Under the pieces are notes generated by a model. The model was not told where the DNA came from, made no database searches, and was given only the letters and a program-made list of their open reading frames with translations. The position numbers and the translations under genes are program-made. 64,000 bases of DNA from Defluviitaleaceae bacterium (GTDB lineage: Bacteria > Bacillota > Clostridia > Lachnospirales > WRAX01), in NCBI GenBank assembly GCA_009784575.1, contig WRBK01000002.1, positions 92,484 through 156,483 on the forward strand, written 5' to 3'. Below are positions 53,974 through 63,951 of this stretch, piece by piece (position 1 is the first letter of the stretch; the number at the start of each line of letters is the position of its first letter).

Positions 53974-55096
53974 CTACAATCTCCGCTTCTCTAATTATAT
54001 CAGAAAATTGTAATACCATGCGTTGTCCTGCTTGCAAACTTTTACCAGACTTTATTATATTTCCGCCTTCATCTTTTGCAAGCACAAAGCCGCGTCTTAA
54101 TACAGCTAGAGGCGAAACCTTTTCTAGCAATTGCAACTTAGCATATAGCAAGCTTCTTTGTGTCGCTATTTTACTTATCTGCCTTTCGGGTGAAAGCCTG
54201 TAAAGCCTGTTATCTAGTGCGGTACGAGCATCGTGCAGCCTTCTACCTATAGCATTGTGCAACTCGTCTGTGCAATGGGCAAGCCCTGCATACATCTCAT
54301 CCAGCCTTGGTGTTGCCAGCTCTGCCGCCGCTGTGGGTGTAGCAGCCCGCAAATCTGCCGCAAAATCACAAATTGTCACATCTATTTCATGACCCACAGC
54401 TGAAATCACGGGAATTGTGGAATTATGCACCGCACGAGCCACAACCTCGGTGTTGAAAGCCCATAAATCCTCAACGCTACCGCCGCCACGCCCTACAATC
54501 AACACATCCGCGCCACCGTCAGCACATGCAAGCTCTATGGCACGAGCGATATCGTCGGGCGCATCATCTCCCTGCACCAAAGCTGGTATCAAAATCAATT
54601 GAACGAGTGGATTACGCCGCCGAGCGGTATTTATCATATCAAATACAGCGGCTCCGGTAGGGGAGGTGACAATGGCTATTTTATCAGGATACTGTGGTAT
54701 TGGACGAGAATTATCAAAAACCCCCTCTTCGTGCAGTTTGGACTTTAGGGCATCCAAGTTATCACGAATTTTACCGCGCCCTGTAGCCTCCATAAATTCA
54801 CCAACAAATTGTACATCACCTATTTTTTGGTAAACTGTCACACGACCATATATCTGAACAAAATCACCATCTTTAGGCGAAAATTGTAAATTGGCGGCAT
54901 CATTTTTAAAAAATACACATCGCAAAGCCGATGCATCGTCTTTTAGACTGAAATATAAATGGCCCGAGCTATGCCGCCTAAAATTAGAAATTTCACCCTC
55001 TATAACTATGCTACATAGAAAAATATCCTCCTCCAGCAGCTCCTTCATATATTCTACGATTTTAGAAACCCTATAGGCTCGCACTTTCATTGTCAT
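53960..55096 (-). CDS. xseA: Exodeoxyribonuclease VII large subunit
   Basis: 378 residues: N-terminal OB fold (IVIEGEISNFRRHSSGHLYFSLKD) and catalytic domain with IAIVTSPTGAAVFDMINTARRRNP and VGRGGGSVEDLWAFN. Slightly shorter than the usual 400-450, with a compact coiled-coil region. The start at 55096 overlaps nusB; an ATG two codons later is equally possible. Folate gene folD, which precedes xseA in Bacillus, is absent. Confidence 0.96.
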   Translation of the reverse strand: MTMKVRAYRVSKIVEYMKELLEEDIFLCSIVIEGEISNFRRHSSGHLYFSLKDDASALRCVFFKNDAANLQFSPKDGDFVQIYGRVTVYQKIGDVQFVGEFMEATGRGKIRDNLDALKSKLHEEGVFDNSRPIPQYPDKIAIVTSPTGAAVFDMINTARRRNPLVQLILIPALVQGDDAPDDIARAIELACADGGADVLIVGRGGGSVEDLWAFNTEVVARAVHNSTIPVISAVGHEIDVTICDFAADLRAATPTAAAELATPRLDEMYAGLAHCTDELHNAIGRRLHDARTALDNRLYRLSPERQISKIATQRSLLYAKLQLLEKVSPLAVLRRGFVLAKDEGGNIIKSGKSLQAGQRMVLQFSDIIREAEIVDEKI

Positions 55097-55535
55097 TTTC
55101 GCCTTCTTTTAGTTTTCTAACGATTTTGCCAAGCACGCCATTAACAAATTTACTGCCATCCTCAGAAGAGAAGGCTTTGGCAAGTTCTACTGCTTCGTTT
55201 ATAGATGTGCCTTCTGGGATTTTATCGTCAAATAGAATCTCATAAACAGCTAAGCGCATTATTGCCAAATCAATCTTAGAGATGCGAGAAATATCCCATG
55301 CAGAAGAAGTTTCGGCGATATGTGCATCAATTATATTCAGGTTTGCAAAAACGCCCCCGACTTCGCCGAGAATAAAATCCATTTCGTTGACACCTTCGTT
55401 GAGTTCCTCGGCAAAATCAGCTAGATAATAATCCAAATCATCAACCATGTCATTATTGTCGTAAAATTCCCGCGCAAAAACCATGCAAAATGCATGTTTC
55501 CTATCGCTTTTGCGACCTATAATTCTCTTGCTCAT
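55071..55535 (-). CDS. nusB: Transcription antitermination factor NusB
   Basis: 154 residues, all-helical NusB fold; KIDLAIMRLAVYEILFDDKIP and INEAVELAKAFSSEDGSKFVNGVLG are hallmark blocks. Works with NusE on rRNA operon antitermination. Lies three bases after the asp23-type gene, in the classical Bacillota order. Confidence 0.96.
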   Translation of the reverse strand: MSKRIIGRKSDRKHAFCMVFAREFYDNNDMVDDLDYYLADFAEELNEGVNEMDFILGEVGGVFANLNIIDAHIAETSSAWDISRISKIDLAIMRLAVYEILFDDKIPEGTSINEAVELAKAFSSEDGSKFVNGVLGKIVRKLKEGENDNESASL

Positions 55536-55538
55536 TAT

Positions 55539-55943
55539 CTACCCTCTCTTGGTAGGCATCACCTTAGACTTAACCTTTGCCTTCACCTTTGGCGGTTTAT
55601 CAAAATGTATACCAACCACATTTACATTTACTTCTTTTACAGTCATCCCTACCATAGTTTCTAGCGCGGATTTCACGCGCTTTTGAACTTCTTCAGATAC
55701 AATATGAATTTGATGTCCAAATTTCACAATAATTGCTATGTCCACACTAACAGAATCTTCACGCATAGCAATTTTTACACCGCGCGAAAAATTGCGCTTG
55801 GCAAAACGACCAGAGGCATCAGAAACAGAGTGACTAGTAGCAACGCCTTCAACCTCAAGCGCGGCTGTGCCTGAAACAACAGCCAACACCTCATTGGCTA
55901 TCTGAATTTGACCATTTTGGGCATTCACAGAAACATCATGCAT
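55539..55943 (-). CDS. Asp23/Gls24 family protein (YqhY-like)
   Basis: 134 residues with the Asp23 pattern (GQIQIANEVLAVVSGTAALEVEG, then ...MVGMTVKEVNVNVVGI). YqhY-type members precede nusB and are tied to acetyl-CoA carboxylase control in Bacillus; accBC are not in the window. The C-terminus is lysine-rich. First gene of the long minus-strand operon down to spoIVB. Confidence 0.93.
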   Translation of the reverse strand: MHDVSVNAQNGQIQIANEVLAVVSGTAALEVEGVATSHSVSDASGRFAKRNFSRGVKIAMREDSVSVDIAIIVKFGHQIHIVSEEVQKRVKSALETMVGMTVKEVNVNVVGIHFDKPPKVKAKVKSKVMPTKRG

Positions 55944-56003
55944 ATTTTTTCCTCCTAAAGTTTAAATCTGCTTAATCGTGTTCATAATCATCTTATTCAT
56001 TTT

Positions 56004-56031
56004 ATTATATCAGAAATTGAAAGAAGTGCAA
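56004..56031 (-). promoter_or_regulatory. Promoter of the asp23-nusB-to-recN operon
   Basis: TTGCAC (56026-56031) and TATAAT (56004-56009) on the minus strand with a 16-base spacer; back-to-back with the dacF promoter. Confidence 0.65.
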
Positions 56032-56052
56032 GCAAAAGCTGTCGAAAAACTA

Positions 56053-56081
56053 TTGACGTTTATGACGACAAGGAATATAAT
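56053..56081 (+). promoter_or_regulatory. Promoter of the dacF-type gene
   Basis: TTGACG (56053-56058), 17 bases, TATAAT (56076-56081), about 35 bases before the TTG start. It looks like a vegetative sigma-A site rather than a sporulation one. Confidence 0.75.
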
Positions 56082-56114
56082 TAATACTAAAGCTTGACAG
56101 AAGGGAGAAATATA

Positions 56115-57548
56115 TTGCGAAAGTTACGAATAATTTTGATATCGAGTATTTTTGCTCTCGTTTTTTCGAGGGCTGTTTATGCTACAGAAATAAATATGGA
56201 TAATGAAATTCCTTTGGAATCTGAATTTTCAATACTAATAGATGCAAGTACAGGACATATAATACATGAAGTTAATATGCATGAGCGCGCTTATCCTGCC
56301 AGCATTACAAAAGTGATGACAGCTCTTTTGCTCCTTGAAAGTGGGCATGGTATGCAAACGCCTGTTGTGCATAGCTTTGAGGCTATCTCGACTGTCATGC
56401 CGTGGCATAGCGGCTTGGCAGATGTGGGAGAGTTTTTGACTGTAGAAGAATCGCTTTATGCCATCTTGCTTGCCAGCGCGAATGACACGAGCAACGCCAT
56501 TGCCGAATTTTTGGGCGGCAATATGGAGAATTTTGCACAAATAATGACATCGCGCGCGCATGAACTAGGTGCTTTTAATACAAACTTTACTAATGCACAT
56601 GGATTATGGGAAGAAGACCACGCCACAACAGCATATGACATTTCTATAATAATGCGTGAAGCACTTACGCATGATTTGTTCCGCGAAATTATTGCCACTC
56701 AACGTTTCACGATTCCACCATCGGCAACCCAAGAAGAATATCGTATAATTTATAATACTAATAATATGATTTTTCCAACAAGTATGCATTTTAGCCCAGA
56801 TATCATAGGCGGCAAGACAGGCTTTACGAACAATTCCAGACATACATTGGTTTCGTATGCACAAAGGGGTGACCTAGAGCTTATTTCTGTGGTTTTGTAT
56901 GCAGACCAACGCCCTATGATTTTTTCGGACACCAGAATGCTGATGGAACATGGCTTTGAAGGATTCCTACGATACCAAGCCTTTTTGGCAAATGATTTTG
57001 AATACACAATAGACCTCGTGCAACGTAGCGGCGATGGCGTTCTTGTGATAGGGGACGTAGGGATTGTGGCTGAAGGGGATATGATTCTGTCATTGCCTGC
57101 AGGATTTAATACAGACGGCATTGAGATGAGTGTGCATCTGCCAAATAGAATTGTTGCGCCTGTTACAGAAGGCTTTTTGGTGGGCAGGATTTTGATTGAG
57201 CATGATGGGACAATCCTTGCAGAAGTTCCGTTGCGTACGGCTCATGCGGGTTTGCAACTAAGCGAACAAGACCTAGCTGCTATTTTACCAGGCGGTGGTG
57301 CAGTGGTCAGTTATGCAACCTATGGAGCTGATGAAGAAAATGTGCAAAATACATGGTCTGTCTTTAATATCGCCTTAGCGATTGTGGCTAGCATTGTAGT
57401 GGGATTTCTTTTATTAAGATTTTTGCAATTTTCACACAGACCGCGCCGCCGTAGAAAATCTCTAGGTAAATACAGAGGAAACAGGGGATACAGCCGTACA
57501 CATAGAGCATATGCTCGGGACTATAAATTTAAGTATCGATATAAATAA
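56115..57548 (+). CDS. dacF: D-alanyl-D-alanine carboxypeptidase (DacF/S11 type)
   Basis: 477 residues. Signal peptide (1-23), S11 penicillin-binding domain with S63-I-T-K66, S121-A-N123 and K234-T-G236, the PBP5-like C-terminal beta domain, then a transmembrane helix (about 415-437) and a 40-residue tail very rich in Arg, Lys and Tyr. It trims the terminal D-Ala of peptidoglycan stems. A real transmembrane helix with a basic tail, rather than the usual amphipathic helix, is uncommon. TTG at 56115 with AAGGGAG upstream is the start; TTG 56094 lies before the ribosome site. Confidence 0.92.
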   Translation: MRKLRIILISSIFALVFSRAVYATEINMDNEIPLESEFSILIDASTGHIIHEVNMHERAYPASITKVMTALLLLESGHGMQTPVVHSFEAISTVMPWHSGLADVGEFLTVEESLYAILLASANDTSNAIAEFLGGNMENFAQIMTSRAHELGAFNTNFTNAHGLWEEDHATTAYDISIIMREALTHDLFREIIATQRFTIPPSATQEEYRIIYNTNNMIFPTSMHFSPDIIGGKTGFTNNSRHTLVSYAQRGDLELISVVLYADQRPMIFSDTRMLMEHGFEGFLRYQAFLANDFEYTIDLVQRSGDGVLVIGDVGIVAEGDMILSLPAGFNTDGIEMSVHLPNRIVAPVTEGFLVGRILIEHDGTILAEVPLRTAHAGLQLSEQDLAAILPGGGAVVSYATYGADEENVQNTWSVFNIALAIVASIVVGFLLLRFLQFSHRPRRRRKSLGKYRGNRGYSRTHRAYARDYKFKYRYK

Positions 57549-57557
57549 GCAGATGCT

Positions 57558-58448
57558 TTAATTATGCAACATCAACCTAGAGTTAGCATCTTTTTCTAGC
57601 TGCTTCGCCAAATCATCAAAAGATGCAAATTTACGCATGTCACGCATCCATTGCAAAAAGTCTACACGAATGATGCGGTCATATAGGTCTCCTCTAAAAT
57701 GCAACAAATGGGTTTCTACAAGCCCTTGGTTAATATTGGTGATACTAGCGTAACCCTTGCCATCAACAAAAGTATTTGTGTGATAAACCCCTATTGGTGG
57801 CAGCAACTTGTCTGGCGGCATAGCGATATTCGCAGTAGGAAAGCCCATTTCGCGCCCTTTTTTCTTGCCATGAGTAACCTTACCCATTAAGAAATAGTCA
57901 CGACCACAGGTCTGTGATATGCCATAAAAGTCCTTCGATGAAACAAGTCTACGAATATTTCCTGAATTAATTTGCGTGAAGCCGCTGGATATAAGTGGTA
58001 TAGAGTGAATGTATAACCCCAAGCCATCACCACGCTGCTTAGCCATCACCATGTCACCACGTCCGCCCTCGCCAAATCGAAAATTCTCTCCAAACACCAT
58101 AGCCCTGCCACACAACTGTCTAAAAATTATATCTTCAAGAAAACTTTCTGGCGACGTCTGAGCAAATTCATGAGTAAATGGAAATTCGATATAATAGTCC
58201 AAACCTAGCTGCTCCAAAAGATAGAGCTTTTCTTGTTGTGACAAAATTAATGGATAATTCTTGCTTTTTAGCACAGCCATAGGATGCGGAGAAAAAGATA
58301 GCACAGTGGCTGCTAAATTGCGGCTTTTGGCAACTTTTTTTAGCTCAGAGATTAAAGCGATATGACCCTTATGCAAGCCATCAAATTTGCCGATTGTTAT
58401 AGCTAAATCTTGATTTACTTCTATGTTCTGACCATGCAAGTATATCAT
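57558..58448 (-). CDS. ribF: Bifunctional riboflavin kinase/FAD synthetase
   Basis: 296 residues. N-terminal nucleotidyltransferase domain (GKFDGLHKGHIALI near 22-35, FSPHP) makes FAD from FMN; C-terminal kinase domain (GREMGFPTANIAMP near 200) makes FMN from riboflavin. The order truB-ribF is the standard one in Bacillota; stop and start overlap by four bases. Confidence 0.96.
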   Translation of the reverse strand: MIYLHGQNIEVNQDLAITIGKFDGLHKGHIALISELKKVAKSRNLAATVLSFSPHPMAVLKSKNYPLILSQQEKLYLLEQLGLDYYIEFPFTHEFAQTSPESFLEDIIFRQLCGRAMVFGENFRFGEGGRGDMVMAKQRGDGLGLYIHSIPLISSGFTQINSGNIRRLVSSKDFYGISQTCGRDYFLMGKVTHGKKKGREMGFPTANIAMPPDKLLPPIGVYHTNTFVDGKGYASITNINQGLVETHLLHFRGDLYDRIIRVDFLQWMRDMRKFASFDDLAKQLEKDANSRLMLHN

Positions 58449-59347
58449 AACAACATCACCTTGGGCTTGATATATTCTTGACCAATTTGTACATAAATAC
58501 CTGCCAAATTGCCGTCTTGGTCATGAGCTAGGTATTCTTCGTAACTTGATGTTTTTTCGCATAAAATTCCGCTAACGTATTCAAGTGGAATTTTATTGCC
58601 ATTTCTCATCCACTTCTCAACCTTATTAGAGATAATGATTCTTGGAAAATGTCCCAAAGCACCTTCAATAGGCATAATAACGCGGTCAAGTTCGTCATAT
58701 GCCGCAATATCTCGTAAATCATCTATCTTTATTGCATTTTCCACAGAAAAACTACCGCTTCTCGTGCGCAACAATTCGTCCATATGCGCAACTGAATCCA
58801 ATGCTTTACCAAGGTCGGCGCAAAGCGCGCGAATATATGTACCCTTGCTACAAGCTACCTTAATCCTGAAAAAATCAGGCAAATCCGCGCTTAATAGCTC
58901 TATTGCGTGAATTGTAATCTGTCTTGTTTTGCGCTCCACTTCCTCGCCTTGTCTTGCGTGTTCATATAGCTTTTTGCCCTTTACCTTTATGGCGGAATAC
59001 ATGGGAGGCAATTGCTGAACTTGTCCGATAAATTTTTGCAATGCATCATTAACATCGAATAGATTTCCCAAAAATGGCTTTTGGCTCAAAACCTCTCCAG
59101 ATGCATCTTGTGTAGTGGTTTCCGTACCCAAAATCACATTAGCTATGTACTCTTTATCATCTGCCATTATATAGTCAGAAATTTTCGTGGCACGACCAAG
59201 ACACACAGGCAAAACTCCCTCTGCATCAGGGTCTAGTGTACCTGTGTGTCCCGCCTTGCATTTAGCAAGCCCTCTAACGATATTCACGACATCATGTGAT
59301 GTATAACCTTTTTCTTTATAGATGTTAATTATACCGCTTCTGTTCAT
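58445..59347 (-). CDS. truB: tRNA pseudouridine(55) synthase TruB
   Basis: 300 residues. Catalytic aspartate D39 in GHTGTLDPDAEGVLPV, followed by KGKKLYEHARQG and CSKGTYIRALCADLG. Makes pseudouridine 55 in the T loop of tRNA. Overlaps nrnA by four bases. Confidence 0.97.
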   Translation of the reverse strand: MNRSGIINIYKEKGYTSHDVVNIVRGLAKCKAGHTGTLDPDAEGVLPVCLGRATKISDYIMADDKEYIANVILGTETTTQDASGEVLSQKPFLGNLFDVNDALQKFIGQVQQLPPMYSAIKVKGKKLYEHARQGEEVERKTRQITIHAIELLSADLPDFFRIKVACSKGTYIRALCADLGKALDSVAHMDELLRTRSGSFSVENAIKIDDLRDIAAYDELDRVIMPIEGALGHFPRIIISNKVEKWMRNGNKIPLEYVSGILCEKTSSYEEYLAHDQDGNLAGIYVQIGQEYIKPKVMLL

Positions 59348-60306
59348 TTGTGGTCTAATGCTGCCTTTATAGCATCTAGCACAAGCGAAACGCCCTCATC
59401 AAGACCAGAAACAAAATTGCCCGCCGCCGCAAATTTATGCCCGCCGCCGCCGAAATTTTCCGCGAGCAGACGTACATCAAGATTGCTAGAACGAAAAGAT
59501 ACCTTGACTCTGCCCTCTAATCTCTCGGTAAAAAATGCAGAAACAACAGCATCCTCGGTGTTTAGCATATATTCCGCAATACCATCTAAGTCGGAATATG
59601 TAGCATGTACAGCCCTCATATCCTCCTGTGTAAGCACAGTATAAACAATCGGATATCCTTCGACGAATTGCATCTTTTGTATAGCTTTAGCAAATATTTG
59701 TGCTTCTATATGAGAATGTGAATAAATGGCATTACGCTGAATCCCTGAAAAATCAATGCCAGTGCGCATCAAAAGTGCCGCAATCTCCATGGTTTCCGCT
59801 GATGTAGCGGAATGACGAAAGCCGCCAGTATCTGTTACGATGCCCATATATAATGATTCTGCAATATCTTTTGTGATAGGGATATGCATGTTAATGATAG
59901 TAAAAATCACTTCAGCGGTAGATGAAGCGTTCGTGTCCACGTAGTTAAGCCGCGCAAAATTGCTATTATTAACGTGATGGTCAATATTGATAGTGATTGG
60001 AGAACGATTAAAAAGCTCCTCTGCTTCGCCCACACGGATTTTATCTCCGCAATCTACAGCGATGAAAACATCACATGTAAGCTTGTCAAGGTCACCAGTA
60101 TAAATAAATTCGCACCCTTTCACAAAATCAAATCTCGATGAATATTTGTCCAATATCACAGTGGGTTTTTTCCCTGCTAGATGTAAAGCAAGCGCAAGCG
60201 CAAGCGCAGACCCTATAGCATCGCCATCTGGCGTAGGGTGGCTTGCTATTACGATGTTGTCACCATTTTTGGTCATATTGTTCCAGGCTTCAAATCTTGA
60301 AAACAT
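59344..60306 (-). CDS. nrnA: DHH-family nanoRNase/pAp phosphatase NrnA
   Basis: 320 residues. DHH motifs: SHPTPDGDAIGSALAL, FIAVDCGD and NIDHHVNNSNF; the DHHA1 domain has GGGGHKFAAAG near the C-terminus. Degrades 2-5 nt RNAs and dephosphorylates pAp. The rbfA-nrnA-truB-ribF order is conserved in Bacillota. GGAGGG precedes the ATG. Confidence 0.96.
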   Translation of the reverse strand: MFSRFEAWNNMTKNGDNIVIASHPTPDGDAIGSALALALALHLAGKKPTVILDKYSSRFDFVKGCEFIYTGDLDKLTCDVFIAVDCGDKIRVGEAEELFNRSPITINIDHHVNNSNFARLNYVDTNASSTAEVIFTIINMHIPITKDIAESLYMGIVTDTGGFRHSATSAETMEIAALLMRTGIDFSGIQRNAIYSHSHIEAQIFAKAIQKMQFVEGYPIVYTVLTQEDMRAVHATYSDLDGIAEYMLNTEDAVVSAFFTERLEGRVKVSFRSSNLDVRLLAENFGGGGHKFAAAGNFVSGLDEGVSLVLDAIKAALDHK

Positions 60307-60327
60307 GGCTTTCCCTCCTTTGGTGGG

Positions 60328-60675
60328 CTATTCACCCTTATTCACATCATCCAACATTTTGCCAATCTTAAAACTGTAATCCAAAGAGTCATCAGCAATA
60401 AACTTAAAATCTGGCGTTTGGCGTAACTGTAATGCGCTCGCTATCTGGCTCTTGATATAGCCCTTAGCACTATTGATGGCTTCCATACAGCTCTCCTGTG
60501 CTTCATCACTGCCGAGTATACTAATATATGCCTTACAATGCTTTAAGTCTGCACTGGTATCTACACGTACAACAGATGCCATAGACACCATTCGCGGGTC
60601 TTTCAAGCCCGAGCGCAAAATTTCGCTCAGCTCTTTTTTTATTTCGTCATTAATCCTTATTATGCGGTTTTTCAT
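60328..60675 (-). CDS. rbfA: 30S ribosome-binding factor RbfA
   Basis: 115 residues, KH-like fold with RINDEIKKELSEILRSGLKDPR at the start (in part) and the Ala-kink KGYIKSQIASALQLRQTPDFKF region. Helps mature the 16S 5' end. Between infB and nrnA. Confidence 0.97.
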   Translation of the reverse strand: MKNRIIRINDEIKKELSEILRSGLKDPRMVSMASVVRVDTSADLKHCKAYISILGSDEAQESCMEAINSAKGYIKSQIASALQLRQTPDFKFIADDSLDYSFKIGKMLDDVNKGE

Positions 60676-60690
60676 TAGGTCATCAGTCCT

Positions 60691-63609
60691 TTATTTGTCA
60701 CGCTTAATTTCTTCCATCACGAAAGCTTCCACTACGTCGCCTTCTTTGATGTCACTAAACTTTGTCAACACCAAGCCGCACTCATAGTTTGTCAACACTT
60801 CGCGCACATCTTCTTTAAAACGGCGCAATGTATCCAGCGTACCCTCATACACAACGATATTGTCACGCAATACACGCACAGAAGAATTTCTTGTGATTTT
60901 GCCGTCATTTACATATGCGCCGCCAATAGTGCCTATGCCGCTTGCCTTAAAGATTTGGCGGATAGTAGCGTGACCAATGATTTTTTCTTCAAAAATTGGG
61001 TCAAGCATACCAACCATAGCAGCCTGAATGTCATCAATAGCATTATAAATAATGCGATACAAACGAATATCAACCTGTTGGTCTTCCGCGACAGCCTTGG
61101 CTGATGGCTCAGGGCGTACATTAAAGCCAATGATAATGGCGTTTGAAGCTGAAGCGAGCATTACGTCGCTTTCCGTGACGGCACCCACGCCGCCCAAAAT
61201 AGTGCGTATACGAACTTCGTCATTAGAAAGCTTTTCTAAAGATGCCTTAACGGCCTCCACAGAGCCGCCCACATCAGCTTTGATGATAATATTAAGCTCT
61301 TTAACCTTGCCTGCCTGTATTTGCGAGAAGAGGTCGTCAAGAGAGACCTTTTGCGGCGTTTCATCTATCAACTTCACGCGATTTTTAGCTATTATAGTTT
61401 CTGCCACATAGCGTGCCTCATTAGCATTTTGTGCGATATTAAACAAATCGCCTGCGGCAGGTACAGAATGTAGCCCCAAAATTTCAACAGGAATAGATGG
61501 AGCTGCCTCTTGTACTTTCTGCCCCTTATCGTTTATCATTGCACGTATACGGCCATGTGCCGTACCAGCCACGATATGGTCACCAATATGCAATGTGCCT
61601 GATTTTACAAGTACAGTAGCAACAGGTCCACGACCTTTGTCAAGCTGAGCTTCAATAATCGTGCCGCGCGCCTTCTTATTAGGGTTGGCTTTAAACTCCT
61701 TCATATCTGCAATTAATAGTATCATTTCAAGCAGATTGTCCAAACCCTCTTTTGTATGAGCAGAAACGCGAGCGCAAATAATGTCACCGCCATATGCCTC
61801 GGCAATAAGCCCATGCTCTGTCAATTCTTGTAAGACACGGTCAGGGTTTGCAGATGGCTTGTCGATTTTGTTTATAGCAACAATAATTTCAACGCCTGCT
61901 GCTTTAGCATGGCTGATAGCCTCAATTGTTTGCGGCATGACACCATCATCCGCAGCCACAACAAGCACAGCAATATCCGTTACCTGTGCGCCGCGCATAC
62001 GCATAGCTGTAAACGCTTCATGACCAGGTGTATCAAGGAAGGTGATAGGGCGGTCTCTAATACTAACGGTATAAGCACCAATATGTTGTGTTATGCCGCC
62101 AGCCTCGCCCACAACAACATCCGTGTGACGAATAGCATCCAAAAGAGAAGTTTTGCCGTGGTCAACGTGACCCATAACCACAACAACAGGCGGACGATTA
62201 ATTAGAACATCATCGCCTTCTTCATCCTCGCTAAACACTTCTTCCAATATGTCAATCTCTATCTTTTCCTCAACCAAGATATTGTATTCCATAGCTATCT
62301 CCATAGCCTTTTCATAAGAAATCTCTTGGTTTATGCTTATCATCTCACCTTTTTTGATGAGGGACTTAACAAGTTCCGCACCTTGCTTATTCATCATTTC
62401 AGCTAGCTCTTTTAGTGTTAATGTAGCTGGTACGTATATTACACGTGGCTCTTCGGGCTTTGCAACAACTTTTTGTACATTTTGACGAGCCAGCATTTTT
62501 TCTTTGCTATCATCTACCAAGCGGTCTTTGCGTCTATCTTTGCCTCTGGAGGTTTCTAGCTTTTGCCTGCGACCATGCTTGTCAGGTGCTTGCTGTTTTT
62601 GGTCTGGTTTACCACTTCTGCCAAACGCACCCGCTGTGCCTCCGCTGCCAAAGTTTCCACCACCACTGCCGCCACGAAATGGGGCTTTGTCATTACCGCG
62701 GAATTGCTGTCTATCGCCTCCGCCGCCATGTTGCGGACGACCACCACCAGGTCTACTTTGTCCCTGACCATAGCCGCCACCTTGTCCTTGCGGACGACCG
62801 CCGCTAGGCGCGCCTTGCCCGCTAGGTCTTGGTCTGCCATCGCCCCTGTTGTTATATGGTGGTCTATCTCCCCTGTTGTCGCCCCTTGGAGCTGACCTGC
62901 CATCAGCATTGGGTCTTGAAGGTCTATCGGGCCTGCTTGCTCCGCCTTCGCGTGGCGGTCTATCGCCTCTAGGTCTATCTGGTCGTGGAATAGGTTTGCC
63001 ATCCGCATCAAGTCTCGGCGGTCGTGGAATAGGCTTGCCATCAGATCCAAGCGGACGTTCTCTGCGAGGGATAGGCTTACCATCTGCATCATATCTCACA
63101 GGTCTAGGCAATGGCTTTCCGTCAGGCCCAAGAGGTCTTTCTCTGCGTGGCAATGGATTTCCGTCAGCATCATATCTCACAGGTCGAGGAATAGGCTTGC
63201 CGTCAGCATCAAGCCTTACAGGTCTTGGCAAAGGCTTTCCATCAGGTCCAAGCGGACGCTTTTTGCGCGGAATAGGATTTCCGTCAGCATCATATCTCAC
63301 AGGTCTAGGCAATGGCTTTCCATCAGGCCCAAGAGGTCTTTCTCTGCGTGGCAATGGATTTCCGTCAGCATCAAGTCTAACGGGTCTTTCTGGTCTTGCA
63401 TCTGGCTTTGCTTTATCTTCTTGCTTCATTGCTTGCGCTTCTATTGTTTTGCCTGTACCAAAATGCTTGCGTACTTTTTCGGCATCGTTCGCATCAAGTG
63501 CTGCAAAATGTGTTTTGGCTTCTATACCAATTTCTGGAAGAAATTTTATGATTTCTGAGGAAACAATCCCCAACTCTTTTGCCCATTCATGTATCCTTTT
63601 TTTGGACAT
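60691..63609 (-). CDS. infB: Translation initiation factor IF-2 with long repeat insert
   Basis: 972 residues. N-terminal IF2N module (1-50), a low-complexity insert (about 70-390), a second IF2N-like module (about 395-450), the G domain with GHVDHGKT (near 479), DTPGHEAF and NKIDKPSAN, then domains II-IV; the C-terminal domain binds fMet-tRNA. The insert first holds about ten tandem 13-14-residue units of the form R-x-R-x-D/G-x-DG-x-P-x-PR (about 76-212), then a Gly/Arg/Gln-rich RGG-like stretch. Clostridial IF-2 proteins often have RGG-like inserts, but the DADG/LGPDG repeat is striking. The corresponding DNA is tandemly repetitive (about 62970-63380). Confidence 0.97.
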   Translation of the reverse strand: MSKKRIHEWAKELGIVSSEIIKFLPEIGIEAKTHFAALDANDAEKVRKHFGTGKTIEAQAMKQEDKAKPDARPERPVRLDADGNPLPRRERPLGPDGKPLPRPVRYDADGNPIPRKKRPLGPDGKPLPRPVRLDADGKPIPRPVRYDADGNPLPRRERPLGPDGKPLPRPVRYDADGKPIPRRERPLGSDGKPIPRPPRLDADGKPIPRPDRPRGDRPPREGGASRPDRPSRPNADGRSAPRGDNRGDRPPYNNRGDGRPRPSGQGAPSGGRPQGQGGGYGQGQSRPGGGRPQHGGGGDRQQFRGNDKAPFRGGSGGGNFGSGGTAGAFGRSGKPDQKQQAPDKHGRRQKLETSRGKDRRKDRLVDDSKEKMLARQNVQKVVAKPEEPRVIYVPATLTLKELAEMMNKQGAELVKSLIKKGEMISINQEISYEKAMEIAMEYNILVEEKIEIDILEEVFSEDEEGDDVLINRPPVVVVMGHVDHGKTSLLDAIRHTDVVVGEAGGITQHIGAYTVSIRDRPITFLDTPGHEAFTAMRMRGAQVTDIAVLVVAADDGVMPQTIEAISHAKAAGVEIIVAINKIDKPSANPDRVLQELTEHGLIAEAYGGDIICARVSAHTKEGLDNLLEMILLIADMKEFKANPNKKARGTIIEAQLDKGRGPVATVLVKSGTLHIGDHIVAGTAHGRIRAMINDKGQKVQEAAPSIPVEILGLHSVPAAGDLFNIAQNANEARYVAETIIAKNRVKLIDETPQKVSLDDLFSQIQAGKVKELNIIIKADVGGSVEAVKASLEKLSNDEVRIRTILGGVGAVTESDVMLASASNAIIIGFNVRPEPSAKAVAEDQQVDIRLYRIIYNAIDDIQAAMVGMLDPIFEEKIIGHATIRQIFKASGIGTIGGAYVNDGKITRNSSVRVLRDNIVVYEGTLDTLRRFKEDVREVLTNYECGLVLTKFSDIKEGDVVEAFVMEEIKRDK
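62970..63385. repeat. Coding tandem repeats in infB
   Basis: DNA units of about 39-42 bases alternate between a DADG type (CCGTCAGCATCATATCTCAC) and a LGPDG type (CCATCAGGTCCAAGCGGACG), nearly identical at base level, about ten units in all. High identity suggests recent expansion or homogenisation. Confidence 0.8.
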
Positions 63610-63621
63610 GTTACCACCTTC

Positions 63622-63951
63622 CTATAGAGGTTGCAATTCCTCTATAAACTCCTTTATTTTTGTTGCAAAACTTTGGTCTGTGACTACAAAGGTGGCACGA
63701 TTGTGCAGCCCCGTAGCACGGCTTATCTCCTCCTTCGTAAATAGACTATATATCGGTACATCGTAAAATTTTGCCTTGTTGCCAAATTTCTTTTGTGTGT
63801 TAGCTGAAGCATCACATGCCACATGCACAAGAAGTGCTGCGCCACCACGAATAGCTTTTTCACAACTTTCTTCGCCTGCTGTCACTTTTCCTGCTTTTCT
63901 AGCTAGTGCCAGCATGGAGAGCAAACGTTTTTTTAATGCCTCTTTATTCAT
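63622..63951 (-). CDS. L7Ae-family ribosomal-like protein YlxQ
   Basis: 109 residues; L7Ae/L30e fold with LLSMLALARKAGKVTAGEE at the start, as in YlxQ proteins that bind kink-turn RNA. Stands between ylxR and infB in the conserved nusA-ylxR-ylxQ-infB order. Its start overlaps the ylxR stop. Confidence 0.93.
   Translation of the reverse strand: MNKEALKKRLLSMLALARKAGKVTAGEESCEKAIRGGAALLVHVACDASANTQKKFGNKAKFYDVPIYSLFTKEEISRATGLHNRATFVVTDQSFATKIKEFIEELQPL

Noticed and set aside
62849-63766. Long plus-strand open frame of about 305 codons opposite infB
   Set aside because: It is the mirror of the repetitive Arg/Pro/Gly-rich IF-2 coding sequence, has no ribosome site and no plausible protein pattern.
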